64,000 bases of DNA from Rufibacter hautae (GCF_008271695.1 NZ_VKKY01000002.1:1-64000), one strand, 5' to 3'; shown: positions 16,951 to 26,234, counted from the first letter of the stretch. Notes: generated by a model from the sequence alone, not told the origin. A program made the numbers and translations.

Positions 16951-18933
16951 ATGAAAAGAACTGTACTTTCATGGGCCAGCACCCTTATGCTTATACTTTT
17001 CGGTTTAATCACTCAGGCGCAAGCCCAGTGTGCCGGAACCAAATCTGACGAATGCTTTGACTTCAACTTCAAAGGCGTTACCAAAAACACCGATGGAACG
17101 GTTACCCTTTCCTTCGGGGTGAAAGTGAACTGCAACCGTGACCTCAGCCATGCCTCTTTTGAGTTGCCAAGCGGCGCCAAAGCCATCTCTGCCACAGGAC
17201 CTACCAACGGGTACGAGAACGGAACCAACAATCCTTTCTACTCTGTGAAATTCAACACCGGCTCAGGCTATAAGAACGGCAGAACCGCCGATTTCTCTTA
17301 CACCATCTCCGCTGCTGATTTCAGCCGGATGACTACCCTGAGAGCAGAAGCGAAAGCCTCCACCACTGTTGGGATGGTTACCTTTGACCTGAAAAATTGT
17401 TCCCCTACTGGCGGCGGAAACAATGGCGGTGACAACTGCAAAGATTCACAGCCAAGACCCATCATTGGTGAGCAGCACCCATGCGCCGGCGACGTGGTCA
17501 CCTACTGCATTGAGAATGACCGTAACTACACCTCCTTTGAATGGGATGTGCCAAGAGCCCACGCTGGTGAGCCACCAGTAGGCTGGGAAATCATCTCTGG
17601 CCAGGGTACAAGCTGCGTGACGGTAAGAGTAGGTCAGAAAAGCGGTACCATGAAAGTGAAAGTGAATGACCCTATCTGCGGTACTAAAGTGGCTACCCTG
17701 CCTGTGAAACCAGGAAAGAACTTTGAAGTGGCTATCTCCGGACCAGATTCAATCTGTGTAAAACAAGCACAAGCGTATACTGCCTCAGTTAAGAAAACAA
17801 ACGGTAATGGCAACGGAAACGGCAACGCCAAAGGCGAATTCAAATTCACCTGGACTGTTCCGGCAGACTGGACCATTCAAAGCGGACAAGGCACTGACAA
17901 GATTGTAGTGATCCCTGGTGCTACTGACGGTGAAGTGAACGTTTATGTAACTGATGAAACCAAACCAAGCGGCAACGGAAACAACGGAAACGGAGTGGGA
18001 GGTTCTAAAAACGGATACTGCGGTACGGCCTCTGACCAATTGCTGGTAGAAACGAACGAGAACTGCGGCGGCGGCGGAGTTTGCCAAGTACCAACCGTGA
18101 GACTGGTTGCCCCAGACACCATCTGTAACTTAGCCGATGAGCCAACGACCATCAGAGTAGCTGAAATGCAGGAAGGCGTTACCTACACCTTCACCGTGCC
18201 AGAAGGATTCATCGTGCTGGAAGAAGGTGCAGGATTCGTGACCGTGGTAGCAGTGTTTGAAGAAGCCCAGTTAGGTCAGGCACAAACCATCTCTGTAACT
18301 GCCACCAATGAGTGCGGCACACAGACAGCAAACGCTTCAATTGTAGTTGCAGACTGCGGAATTGGTAACCCACTTCCGGTAACGCTAACCAGATTTGAAG
18401 GTGCTTCCCGCAGCGGAGCCGTAGTACTGGCCTGGAGCACTGCCTCAGAGAAAAACAACGACCGCTTTGAGATTGAGCGCAGCATCAACGGCAAAGACTT
18501 CAAGAAAGTAGGCGAGGTGAAAGGTAACGGAAACTCCTCTGCCACTGTGGACTATTCTTACACAGACCGCAACGCAGCTTCCGGCACCGTGTACTACCGC
18601 CTGAGACAAGTTGACTTTGACAACGCCTTTGAATATTCAAAAGTGATTGCCGTGAGCCACGCCGCTACCGCCAGCAACAACGCAGCAGTAAGTGTGTACC
18701 CTAACCCGGTATCCGATGGCAGAGTGAGCATCCGCTTCCAGGATCAAGTAAAAGGCAGCGCTACAGTTCGCCTGGTAGATGTAAGCGGCAGAGTGCTTCA
18801 CACCCAAGAGGTAGCCAGCGTGGAAGGCGAGATTGCCCTTAACCTGACTAGCCTTAACCTGAAAGCTGGTATCTACCTGATCTCAGTAAATGCCAACGGC
18901 CAGAACACTACCCAGCGTGTAGTGGTTAGATAA
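16951..18933 (+). CDS. T9SS-secreted protein 1 with PKD-like domains
   Basis: This is a 660-residue exported protein of unknown function. A signal peptide ends at AQAQC (about residue 26). The first domain (about residues 27-150, from GTKSDECFDFNFKGV) is nearly identical to that of the paralog 700 bp downstream and is unfamiliar to me. It is followed by PKD-like repeats (pattern WEIISGQGTSCVTVRVG, then KVATLPVKPG), a Gly/Asn-rich hinge and a fibronectin-like stretch (PVTLTRFEG to YYRLRQVDFDN). The end is a typical T9SS type A sorting domain: VYPNPVSDG, VRLVDVSGRVL, LKAGIYLISV, QRVVVR. It is probably cell-surface anchored or released. It has its own promoter, leader and terminator. Confidence 0.88.
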   Translation: MKRTVLSWASTLMLILFGLITQAQAQCAGTKSDECFDFNFKGVTKNTDGTVTLSFGVKVNCNRDLSHASFELPSGAKAISATGPTNGYENGTNNPFYSVKFNTGSGYKNGRTADFSYTISAADFSRMTTLRAEAKASTTVGMVTFDLKNCSPTGGGNNGGDNCKDSQPRPIIGEQHPCAGDVVTYCIENDRNYTSFEWDVPRAHAGEPPVGWEIISGQGTSCVTVRVGQKSGTMKVKVNDPICGTKVATLPVKPGKNFEVAISGPDSICVKQAQAYTASVKKTNGNGNGNGNAKGEFKFTWTVPADWTIQSGQGTDKIVVIPGATDGEVNVYVTDETKPSGNGNNGNGVGGSKNGYCGTASDQLLVETNENCGGGGVCQVPTVRLVAPDTICNLADEPTTIRVAEMQEGVTYTFTVPEGFIVLEEGAGFVTVVAVFEEAQLGQAQTISVTATNECGTQTANASIVVADCGIGNPLPVTLTRFEGASRSGAVVLAWSTASEKNNDRFEIERSINGKDFKKVGEVKGNGNSSATVDYSYTDRNAASGTVYYRLRQVDFDNAFEYSKVIAVSHAATASNNAAVSVYPNPVSDGRVSIRFQDQVKGSATVRLVDVSGRVLHTQEVASVEGEIALNLTSLNLKAGIYLISVNANGQNTTQRVVVR

Positions 18934-18958
18934 AAGGAAAAAGTGATAGGATGTTAGG

Positions 18959-18985
18959 CAGGCAGCGACCAAAAGTCGCTGCCTG
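18959..18985 (+). terminator. Terminator of secreted protein 1
   Basis: A perfect 11-bp stem, CAGGCAGCGAC (18959-18969) with GTCGCTGCCTG (18975-18985), is followed by TTTCCTTTTAT. The paralogous gene ends in a related hairpin (GTAGGCAGCGA), so the terminator was duplicated with the gene. Confidence 0.88.
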
Positions 18986-18989
18986 TTTC

Positions 18990-19635
18990 CTTTTATAATT
19001 TTAGGGACTTACACAAGCATTAGCGCAAAGGGCACGGTTCGAATGCAAAAGATATGGGATACCTAAAAGAAGAACCAACCTAGGTTAACCAAGAAGTTGC
19101 ATATAAGGTAGCAGCAGGGGGGATAGTGCCTGTGAACTTCTTCTTTCTAATTATTTGCAGGTTGATAAGGTGTCTGGATGATAATTGTATTGAAAGCATT
19201 TGAAGAATGAGTCACCATTGCCTTTGAAAGGGTTTGTGTTCCATTAGAAGTGTTATATATTGTTGAAAGCAGATTTAAAAGAAATTTGCTTTAAATCTTC
19301 TATAAGTCACAAAAAGCATTTATGCACATTGTGTTTTGTCAAGAAAAGTTTTGTGATATTAACTGAAAGTGCAATTTAGGTGCAACCGCAATCAATGGGT
19401 GTCGTTAAAGAGGATAGATTGTATTTAAGCCAAATATACTAAGTTTCAAACTGTTAATGATTGAGGCGATGACAAAACCTGTACTTTCCCCCTGATTTCT
19501 TCTCATTAAGCCCAGCACTGTAGACACTTTACGGTAAAACTGGCTTTCCCTTTTTCTCTTCCCCTCCTTGCTAGCCAAGGATATTGAATACCTGTGTCCT
19601 AGTTGCATCCTTTTACTATCCTTTATTCTCCTATC
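18990..19635. other. Intergenic region before secreted protein 2
   Basis: This 646-bp AT-rich gap contains the second ECF-like promoter at 19381-19407 and a leader of about 225 nt. Short stretches (CAATT, GTTAAAG, TACTAAGTTT) match the leader of secreted protein 1. No open frame here looks coding. Confidence 0.6.
19381..19407 (+). promoter_or_regulatory. ECF-sigma-like promoter of secreted protein 2
   Basis: TGCAACC (19381-19387), a 15-bp spacer, CGTTA (19403-19407). Box form and spacing match the element before secreted protein 1, and the distance to the ATG is nearly the same (about 230 versus 220 bp). Confidence 0.5.
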
Positions 19636-21990
19636 ATGAAAAGAACTTTACTTTCATGGGCTGGTACCTTATTGTTTTTACTTTTTGGTTTAATTACCCA
19701 GGTACAGGCTCAGTGCTCCGGATCCAAATCTGACGAATGCTTCGATTTTAATTTCAAAGGTGTTACCAAAAACGCCAATGGAACAGTTACCCTTTCCTTC
19801 GGGTTGAAAGTAAACTGCAACCGCGACCTCAGCCATGCCTCTTTTGAACTACCCGCCGGCGCTAAAGCTATCTCTGCTAATGGTCCATCTAACGGGTACG
19901 AGAACGGAACCAACAATCCTTTCTACTCTGTAAAGTTCAACACCGGCTCAGGCTATAAGAACGGCAGAACCGCTGATTTCTCTTACACCATCTCCGCTGC
20001 TGATTTCAGCCGGATGTCTACCCTGAGAGCGGAGGCAAAAGCCTCCACTACCGTTGGGATGGTTTCCTTTGACGTGAAAGGCTGTACATCTGGCGGTGGC
20101 TCAAATGGTGGCGATAACGGCAACGGCGGCAATAATGGCGGCGGAAACGGCAATGGCGGAAACGGAAACGGTGGTGGAAACAACGGCGGCGGAAATGGTA
20201 ACGGCGGTGGCAATAATGGAGGAGGTAACGGAGGTGGCAATGGCGGCAACAACTGCAACGAGTCCCAGCCAAGACCGATAGAAGGCCCTACCAGCCCTTG
20301 CCCTGGTGAAACTGTTGAATACTCCATCGCCAATAATTATACTTCCTACGCCTGGGATGTGCCAAGAGCACAAGACAATACCCCAATCAAAGGTTGGGAA
20401 ATAGTAAGCGGCCAAGGCACCAACAAGGTGAAGGTGAAAGTGGGGATGAAAAACGGTACCATGAAAGTGACCGTGAACCATGCAGCCTGCGGCACCAAAG
20501 TGGCTACCCTGCCTGTGAAACCAGGCAAAGCAGTGGCAGTGTCTATCCAGGGTGATGCTAATTTCTGTGCCGGAGACGTGCTGGTTTACAGGGCCTCCGC
20601 CGGTAAAGTGAACGGAAATGGCAACGGCAACGGAAACAATAGATCATACGATTTCTCCTGGACTGTGCCCACTGGTTGGGTTATTGTGTCTGGTCAGAAT
20701 ACTAACACCCTTATTGTGAAAGCGGGATCAGCAGCCGGCGATGTTGCTGTCTCTGTAGCCAGTAACCCTAAAAAGAACAAAGCCATCTGTGAGGCCGGCG
20801 ATGCAACTGTGGCCGTTAGGCCTAAGGCAAACTGCGGCTCCTGCGCCAAACCTGACCTTACTGTGACTTCTCCATCAATCGTGTGCTCCTCCGGCGAGAA
20901 AATCTATAAGATTGCGGTAGAAGACAGAGATCCGCTGGGTAAAGTAAAATACCAGTTCTTCCTGCCAGAAGAATTCAAGATTGTGTCTCAGGGGTATGGC
21001 TACGTGAACATCATGGTGAACAACGCCAAACCAGATTCAACCCTCTTTGTGACGGTAGTAGCCGTGAACGGAAACAACTGTGGCGCTGAGGCGGTTTGCA
21101 AACCGGTGAACGTAGAAGATTGCGGCACAAACGGTGGCTGTATCAAACCAACCGTTGCCCTGGTAGCCCCAGATTCTATCTGCAACTTAGCCGATGAGCC
21201 AACTACCATCCGTGTAGCTCAGATGCAGAATGGCGTAACCTACACCTTTGATGTGCCGGAAGGATTCATAGTTCTGGATGAAGGTCCTGGGTACGTAACC
21301 GTGGTAGCCGTGTTTGAAGAGTCTCAGTTGGGCCAACCGTACACCTTCAGGGTAACCGCCACCAATGAGTGCGCCAGCGGCGTGGCAGAAGAGTCCATCG
21401 TAGTGAAAGACTGCGGTAATGGTAACCCGCTGCCGGTAACGCTCACCAGATTTGATGGCGACTCCCGCAACGGGGCGGTAGAACTGGCCTGGAGCACAGC
21501 CTCTGAGATCAACAACGACCGCTTTGAGATTGAGCGCAGCGCCAACGGCAAAGACTTCAAGAAAGTAGGCGAGGTAAAAGGGAACGGCAACTCCTCCGCG
21601 CTGGTAGACTACGCGTACACAGACCGCGGCGCAGCCTCCGGAACCGTGTACTACCGCCTGAGACAAGTGGACTTTGACAACGCCTTTGAATACTCTAAAG
21701 TAATTGCGGTGAGCCACAATGCCGGAGCGGCAAGCCAGGCAGCGGTGAGCGTGTTCCCTAACCCGGTAACCGACGGCAGGGTAGGCATCCGCTTCCAGGA
21801 AGAAGTGAATGGCAGGGCCACCATCCGGTTAGCCGATCTGAGCGGACGGGTGCTACACAGCCAGCAACTGAGCAACGTGGCCTCAGACGTAAACTTGAAC
21901 TTAACAGGATTGAACCTGAGAGCGGGTATCTACACCCTCTCCATCACCGCCAACGGTAGAAGCACCACCCAGCGGATTGTGATCAGGTAA
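19636..21990 (+). CDS. T9SS-secreted protein 2, paralog of protein 1
   Basis: This 784-residue paralog of the preceding gene has the same signal peptide (MKRTLLSWAGT to VQAQC), the same N-terminal domain (KSDECFDFNFKGV) and the same T9SS tail (FPNPVTDG, LADLSGRVL, LRAGIYTLSI). It differs by a run of about 50 residues made of Gly and Asn after the first domain (about residues 152-205) and by an additional PKD-like unit (PDLTVTSPSIVCSSGEK to CKPVNVEDCG). I chose ATG 19636 because it aligns with protein 1; the frame extends 11 codons upstream. Ig/PKD-like repeats and a glycine-rich linker suggest an adhesive or structural surface protein. Function is unknown. Confidence 0.88.
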   Translation: MKRTLLSWAGTLLFLLFGLITQVQAQCSGSKSDECFDFNFKGVTKNANGTVTLSFGLKVNCNRDLSHASFELPAGAKAISANGPSNGYENGTNNPFYSVKFNTGSGYKNGRTADFSYTISAADFSRMSTLRAEAKASTTVGMVSFDVKGCTSGGGSNGGDNGNGGNNGGGNGNGGNGNGGGNNGGGNGNGGGNNGGGNGGGNGGNNCNESQPRPIEGPTSPCPGETVEYSIANNYTSYAWDVPRAQDNTPIKGWEIVSGQGTNKVKVKVGMKNGTMKVTVNHAACGTKVATLPVKPGKAVAVSIQGDANFCAGDVLVYRASAGKVNGNGNGNGNNRSYDFSWTVPTGWVIVSGQNTNTLIVKAGSAAGDVAVSVASNPKKNKAICEAGDATVAVRPKANCGSCAKPDLTVTSPSIVCSSGEKIYKIAVEDRDPLGKVKYQFFLPEEFKIVSQGYGYVNIMVNNAKPDSTLFVTVVAVNGNNCGAEAVCKPVNVEDCGTNGGCIKPTVALVAPDSICNLADEPTTIRVAQMQNGVTYTFDVPEGFIVLDEGPGYVTVVAVFEESQLGQPYTFRVTATNECASGVAEESIVVKDCGNGNPLPVTLTRFDGDSRNGAVELAWSTASEINNDRFEIERSANGKDFKKVGEVKGNGNSSALVDYAYTDRGAASGTVYYRLRQVDFDNAFEYSKVIAVSHNAGAASQAAVSVFPNPVTDGRVGIRFQEEVNGRATIRLADLSGRVLHSQQLSNVASDVNLNLTGLNLRAGIYTLSITANGRSTTQRIVIR
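20092..20250 (+). repeat. Coding Gly/Asn simple-sequence run
   Basis: Irregular repeats of GGNGGN codons (units such as GGCGGAAACGGCAATGGC) encode the flexible Gly/Asn linker of secreted protein 2. Protein 1 has only a short GGGNNGGDN remnant at the same place, so the run probably expanded or contracted by slippage. Confidence 0.75.
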
Positions 21991-22019
21991 GAATTTAAAT
22001 TGGATTGATAGGATGCTAA

Positions 22020-22048
22020 GTAGGCAGCGATCTTTGGTCGTTGCCTAC
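22020..22048 (+). terminator. Terminator of secreted protein 2
   Basis: GTAGGCAGCGA (22020-22030) pairs with TCGTTGCCTAC (22038-22048), with one G-U pair, followed by TTTTTTTAT. This is a textbook intrinsic terminator. Confidence 0.92.
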
Positions 22049-22127
22049 TTTTTTTATAGGCCTACCAGAGCAGGTTGGTTTCCTTTGTTCTTTTTTGCCC
22101 ATTTTTGGAAAAACAGCAACAAAACCG

Positions 22128-23348
22128 ATGGATTCAGAGAAAGGCCTTTTTCACGATTTGATGGTAGTGGAGTTTGCAAGCGTGCTGGCCGGACCTAGTG
22201 TGGGGCAGTTCTTTGCCGAACTAGGCGCCGAGGTGATAAAGGTGGAGAGCCCCAAAACCCACGGTGACGTGACCCGCCGCTGGAAACTGACTTCAGAAAA
22301 TCCGTCTGCCTCCGTGTCGGCGTATTTTGCCTCAGCTAACTGGGGAAAGAAATCGGTGGCTCTGGACTTGTCCAGTGAAGAAGGGAAACAACTGGCGTAC
22401 AAAATCATCGCTAAGGCCGATGTGGTGCTGGTTAGTTTTAAGCCCGGCGATGCCGAAAAGCTGCAAATGGATTACGATACGTTGTCACAGTTGAACCCCA
22501 GGCTTCTGTACGGCCACATCACCGGGTACGGGAGTGAGGTGCCCAGGGCGGGGTATGATGCCGTACTGCAGGCCGAGGCCGGCTTTATGTTCCTCAACGG
22601 AGAGCCAGACGGTCCGCCTGTGAAAATGCCGGTTGCCTTGATTGACCTATTGGCCGCCCACCAGTTAAAAGAAGGACTCCTGGCAGGTCTTTACCGAAGA
22701 GAAAAAACCGGGTTAGGCCAGTACATAGAGGTTTCGCTCCTTGCCTCAGCGGTCGCCTCACTGGCCAACCAGGCCACCAATTACCTGGTAACGGGCGTGG
22801 CTCCGCAGAGAATGGGCTCTGAGCACCCTAACATCGTACCCTACGGAACCATCTACCGCACCAGTGACGGCAAAGAAGTGGTGCTGGCTATTGGAGATGA
22901 CCGGCAGTTTCAGGTGCTTTGCCAAATTTTGAGCGAGCCGGAACTGGCCCAAGATGCTAGATTTCGGACCAACCGGCAGCGGGTTTCCAACCGGGATGCC
23001 CTCCATCCTAAGCTGCAGGAACTAGTGTCTAGGCTGCCGCAGAAAGAATTGTTAAAGGCTCTGGTGGCGCAGCATGTTCCGGCCGGGGCGGTGCATTCCG
23101 TGCCTGAGGCGTTGGCCCAGCCCTTGGTGCAAAATCAGTTGTTGGCAAACGGAGAAGGAAAGCCCCAGGGAGTACGCCAGGTTGCATTTTCGGGACCAGC
23201 TTCTAGGCATTTTTCTATTTCTGAACCACCAGAACTGGGGCAGCATACCTGGCAGGTGTTGGAGGAAAAAACTGGTGTTTCTTCAGCTGAAATGCAGGAA
23301 TTAGCTCAAAAGGACCTTATCTTCCCGGTCAAATCAGGAAATTTATAA
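22128..23348 (+). CDS. CaiB/BaiF (family III) CoA-transferase
   Basis: This cytoplasmic enzyme probably moves CoA between carboxylic acids (family III mechanism, with an aspartyl-CoA intermediate). The N-terminus LMVVEFASVLAGPSVGQFFAELGAEVIKVE is typical, followed by NWGKKSVALDLSSEEG and YGHITGYGSEVPRAGYDAVLQAEAG; the catalytic Asp is probably in the YDAVLQA segment. The substrate cannot be inferred, because neighbours give no pathway. The start at ATG 22128 (406 residues) leaves a short lead-in; the frame extends 29 codons upstream into the preceding terminator region. The upstream CATTTTTG (22100-22107) is a 7-of-8 match to the -7 box and may be the promoter. Confidence 0.88.
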   Translation: MDSEKGLFHDLMVVEFASVLAGPSVGQFFAELGAEVIKVESPKTHGDVTRRWKLTSENPSASVSAYFASANWGKKSVALDLSSEEGKQLAYKIIAKADVVLVSFKPGDAEKLQMDYDTLSQLNPRLLYGHITGYGSEVPRAGYDAVLQAEAGFMFLNGEPDGPPVKMPVALIDLLAAHQLKEGLLAGLYRREKTGLGQYIEVSLLASAVASLANQATNYLVTGVAPQRMGSEHPNIVPYGTIYRTSDGKEVVLAIGDDRQFQVLCQILSEPELAQDARFRTNRQRVSNRDALHPKLQELVSRLPQKELLKALVAQHVPAGAVHSVPEALAQPLVQNQLLANGEGKPQGVRQVAFSGPASRHFSISEPPELGQHTWQVLEEKTGVSSAEMQELAQKDLIFPVKSGNL

Positions 23349-23428
23349 CCTAAAGGCCTTGCGGAAAGTACTATTAAAGATACATTGCCCAGGCTGGCGC
23401 AGCAATATGTCTTACGAAACGGTGTACT

Positions 23429-24109
23429 ATGGAAGATAGAATTGAGACCATTTTTGAGGGGTTACGGCAGAAGTCTACCACCAAGCAAGCTATTTTCAGA
23501 AATACCCGCACCATCTTTGAGCAACTCAGAGCCTGCTCAATTGAACTGGTGGAGAACCTTAGAAAACGGATCAACGAGGTAGATTCCAACGTGGTCATTG
23601 AATACCGAAGCGTCAATGACTTTGAATTCCATATTAAGTTCTCCGGCGACCTGCTCATGTTTGTGATGCACTCCAACGTAATCACGCTGCCCGATGACCA
23701 TGAACTCATGAAGAGCCGCTACGTGGACGAGGATTTCCGGCGCCGATTCTTCGGGCACATCATGGCCTACAATTTCATGGCAGACTCCATCAAATACAAC
23801 CGCCTGAACGATCCCGGGTACCTGTTGGGTCGCGTGCTCATCAACATTGAGAACCACTTCTACCTGGAAGGCGTGAAGCAGCTGGACCTCACTTACAACG
23901 ACATGGCCAAAAACGTGATCACTGAGGAAACCCTGCGGGTCTTCATTGAAAGCGCTATGGTAGCCTCGGTGAACAATGACCTCATTGCCCCGGATGTGGA
24001 GGAGATCAGGAAAATCACCGTAAAACAGAAACTTGAAGAGCAGCAGGTAAGCACCCCGCAAAAAGTCGGATTCTCCTTCAGCTACCAGCGCAAGCCCAAT
24101 GTGTATTAG
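23429..24109 (+). CDS. Conserved-looking protein of unknown function
   Basis: I do not recognise this 226-residue protein. It has no signal peptide or membrane segment, and it is rich in charged residues and apparently mostly helical. It begins MEDRIETIFEGLRQKSTTKQ, has a middle section with VNDFEFHIKFSGDLLMFVMHSN and GHIMAYNFMADSIKYNRLND, and ends in a basic tail (FSYQRKPNVY). Such regular composition and a clear terminator after it indicate a real gene. It lies 80 bp after the CoA-transferase on the same strand, so they could be cotranscribed, though nothing links their functions. Confidence 0.75.
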   Translation: MEDRIETIFEGLRQKSTTKQAIFRNTRTIFEQLRACSIELVENLRKRINEVDSNVVIEYRSVNDFEFHIKFSGDLLMFVMHSNVITLPDDHELMKSRYVDEDFRRRFFGHIMAYNFMADSIKYNRLNDPGYLLGRVLINIENHFYLEGVKQLDLTYNDMAKNVITEETLRVFIESAMVASVNNDLIAPDVEEIRKITVKQKLEEQQVSTPQKVGFSFSYQRKPNVY

Positions 24110-24150
24110 TAGCAGGTAGCACGAATCAGGTAGAAAGACGAACCCTAAAA

Positions 24151-24200
24151 AAAGCAACTCGGCCCGCATGGAATAAAAACCATCCGGGCCGAGCTGCTTT
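24151..24200. terminator. Bidirectional terminator hairpin
   Basis: A near-perfect stem of about 20 bp (24151-24171 with 24180-24200; core CTCGGCCCG/CGGGCCGAG) with A-rich 5' and T-rich 3' flanks lies 41 bp after the 226-residue gene, facing the convergent ABC-F gene. Confidence 0.82.
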
Positions 24201-24251
24201 TGCTCGTATCAGTATAATATGATGTCCTTCTCTTGTTAAGTTAAGTATCCT

Positions 24252-24289
24252 GTTTCAGAGCCGATTTTGTAAAACCAGCCTTGAAACAG
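24252..24289. repeat. P element copy 8
   Basis: GTTTCAGAGCCGATTTT to ACCAGCCTTGAAACAG, 44 bp beyond the ABC-F stop and 50 bp from the preceding hairpin. Confidence 0.7.
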
Positions 24290-24332
24290 AGGCCTTCATC
24301 GTGAAACTTGATACGCGCTACTTGATACCGTA

Positions 24333-26234
24333 TTAAACGATCTCAGCAAGTTCAAGCCAGCGCTCCGTTTTTGTTTCCACGGCGGTGTTGATGTCCTTGA
24401 TGCGTTGGGCCAGTTCTGCCAGGCGTTTGTGGTCGGCCGCGCCGGAATTCATTTCTTCTGCTAAGGTGTCCTTTTCGGCTTCCAGGTTTTCTATTTCTTT
24501 CTCCAGTTGCTCGTATTCCTGTTTTTCCTTGAAAGAGGCTTTCCGTTTAGGCGCCGCATCAGCCGCAGGGGCAGCAGCTACGGGTGTCGGGGCAGGTGCT
24601 GCTGGGGCTTCTTTCACGATGGGTTTCACCTCATCCAGTTTCATGTTCTCGCGCTCTTTGGCCCACTCGCGGTAATCGGTGTAGTTGCCCGGGAAATCGC
24701 GGAGTTGGCCGCTTTCCTCAAACACGAACAAGTGCTCTACCAACCGGTCCATGAAGTAACGGTCGTGGGAAACGATGAGCAGCGAGCCCCCGAAATTCAG
24801 CAGAAAATCCTCCAGGATGTTCAGCGTCTGAATGTCTAGGTCGTTCGTAGGCTCGTCCAGGATGAGGAAGTTGGGGTTTTTGATGAGCACGCGCAGCAAC
24901 TGCAGGCGCCGTTTCTCACCGCCGCTCAGTTTGCTTACAAACGTGTACTGCTGGGCCGGCGGGAACTGGAAATGCTGCAGGAATTGGCTGGCGGTAATCA
25001 CCTCGCCGTTGCCGGTTTCCACTACCTCGGCTACTTCCTTTACCACGTCAATCACGCGCTGGTTCTCATTGAACGTGAGCTCAGACTGGGTGTAATAACC
25101 AAACACGGTGGTTTGGCCGGCGATGATCTCGCCGCTGTCCGGCGCCAATCGGCCGGTGAGCATGTTCAGGAACGTGGTTTTGCCAGCGCCGTTCGGGCCC
25201 ACAATGCCTACGCGGTCTTTTTTTCGGAAGATGTAGCTGAAGTCATTCAATACGACTTTCTCCCCGAAACTTTTGCTTAGGTGGTCTATCTCCAGGATCT
25301 GGTTTCCCTGGCGGGTGCTCTTCACAGACAGTTCCAGGGAAGTGCGGGTGTCTTTCTGCGAGGTCTTGTCTTTGAGGTCATAGAACGCGTCTACCCGTGA
25401 TTTGGACTTGGTGCCCCGGGCGCGCGGTTGCTTGCGCATCCACTCCAATTCTTTCTTGAGAAGTTGCTTGGCCTTACCCATCTCGGCGGCGTTGGCTTCT
25501 TCCTGCTCGGCTTTTTTCTCTACGTAATAGCTGTAGTTTCCTTTGTAGGTGTAGACCTGTCCGCGGTCCAGCTCCGCGATCTCGTTCGCCACCTGGTCCA
25601 GGAAGTAACGGTCGTGGGTCACCATGAGCAAGGTGGTCTGCTCAGTGGTCAACAGGTTCTCAAACCATTCAATGGTTTCCAGGTCTAAATGGTTGGTAGG
25701 CTCATCCAGGATCAACAAATCTGGTTCCTCAATCAAGACCCGGGCCATGGCCACGCGTTTCTTCTGTCCGCCGGAAAGGTGCTCCACTTGTACGTCCAGG
25801 TTCTGGATGCCCAGTTTGCCCAAGATTTGTTTGGTGCGCACTTCATACTCCCAGGCGTGCAGGGTTTCCATGCGCTCCATTACCTGCTGCATGCGTTTGT
25901 CAGACGTGTTGGGGTCTTCTAAACAGGCTTCGTAGTCCCTGATAGCGTCCAGTACCTCGGTTTGGCCCGAGAAAATGGCCTCTTGCACGGTGGCGCCCGC
26001 CGGAAATTCTGGTTGTTGCCAGAGGTAGCCCACTCTAATGCCTTTGCGTACGCTTACGCTGCCGTTGTCTGGCGGAACGGTGCCCGCTAAAATCTGGAGA
26101 AGGGTGGTCTTGCCGGCTCCGTTGGCGCCAATTAGCGCAATGCGCTGCCCCCGGTTAATGCCAAATATAAGATTCTGAAAAAGCCAGCGGTCGCCGTAGC
26201 TTTTAGAGATAGAGTCTGCTGAAAGGTAATTCAT
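24333..26234 (-). CDS. ABC-F family ATPase (Uup/EttA-like)
   Basis: This soluble tandem-ATPase protein acts on ribosomes or nucleic-acid structures rather than in transport. Two ABC domains are visible: Walker A GANGAGKTT with signature LSGGQKKRVAMAR, then GPNGAGKTT with LSGGEKRRLQLLR; both Walker B segments read LLILDEPTNHLD/FLILDEPTNDLD. The linker between them holds the charged KKELEWMRKQPRARGTKSK region. The C-terminus, after an Ala/Pro hinge, is a coiled coil (EQLEKEIENLEAEKDTL), as in Uup. I start at the ATG at 26234 (MNYLSADSIS, 633 residues); the frame extends 22 codons upstream without conserved sequence. Confidence 0.92.
   Translation of the reverse strand: MNYLSADSISKSYGDRWLFQNLIFGINRGQRIALIGANGAGKTTLLQILAGTVPPDNGSVSVRKGIRVGYLWQQPEFPAGATVQEAIFSGQTEVLDAIRDYEACLEDPNTSDKRMQQVMERMETLHAWEYEVRTKQILGKLGIQNLDVQVEHLSGGQKKRVAMARVLIEEPDLLILDEPTNHLDLETIEWFENLLTTEQTTLLMVTHDRYFLDQVANEIAELDRGQVYTYKGNYSYYVEKKAEQEEANAAEMGKAKQLLKKELEWMRKQPRARGTKSKSRVDAFYDLKDKTSQKDTRTSLELSVKSTRQGNQILEIDHLSKSFGEKVVLNDFSYIFRKKDRVGIVGPNGAGKTTFLNMLTGRLAPDSGEIIAGQTTVFGYYTQSELTFNENQRVIDVVKEVAEVVETGNGEVITASQFLQHFQFPPAQQYTFVSKLSGGEKRRLQLLRVLIKNPNFLILDEPTNDLDIQTLNILEDFLLNFGGSLLIVSHDRYFMDRLVEHLFVFEESGQLRDFPGNYTDYREWAKERENMKLDEVKPIVKEAPAAPAPTPVAAAPAADAAPKRKASFKEKQEYEQLEKEIENLEAEKDTLAEEMNSGAADHKRLAELAQRIKDINTAVETKTERWLELAEIV

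Noticed and set aside
20092-20250. Regular short repeats resembling a tandem array or CRISPR
   Set aside because: They are GGN codon repeats within an open frame encoding a Gly/Asn linker. There are no fixed-length spacers.
22085-22127. TTTTTTGCCCATTTTTGG...AAAACAGCAACAAAACCG before the CoA-transferase
   Set aside because: It may be a very degenerate P element, but arm pairing is poor and it overlaps a likely promoter, so it was left out of the count.
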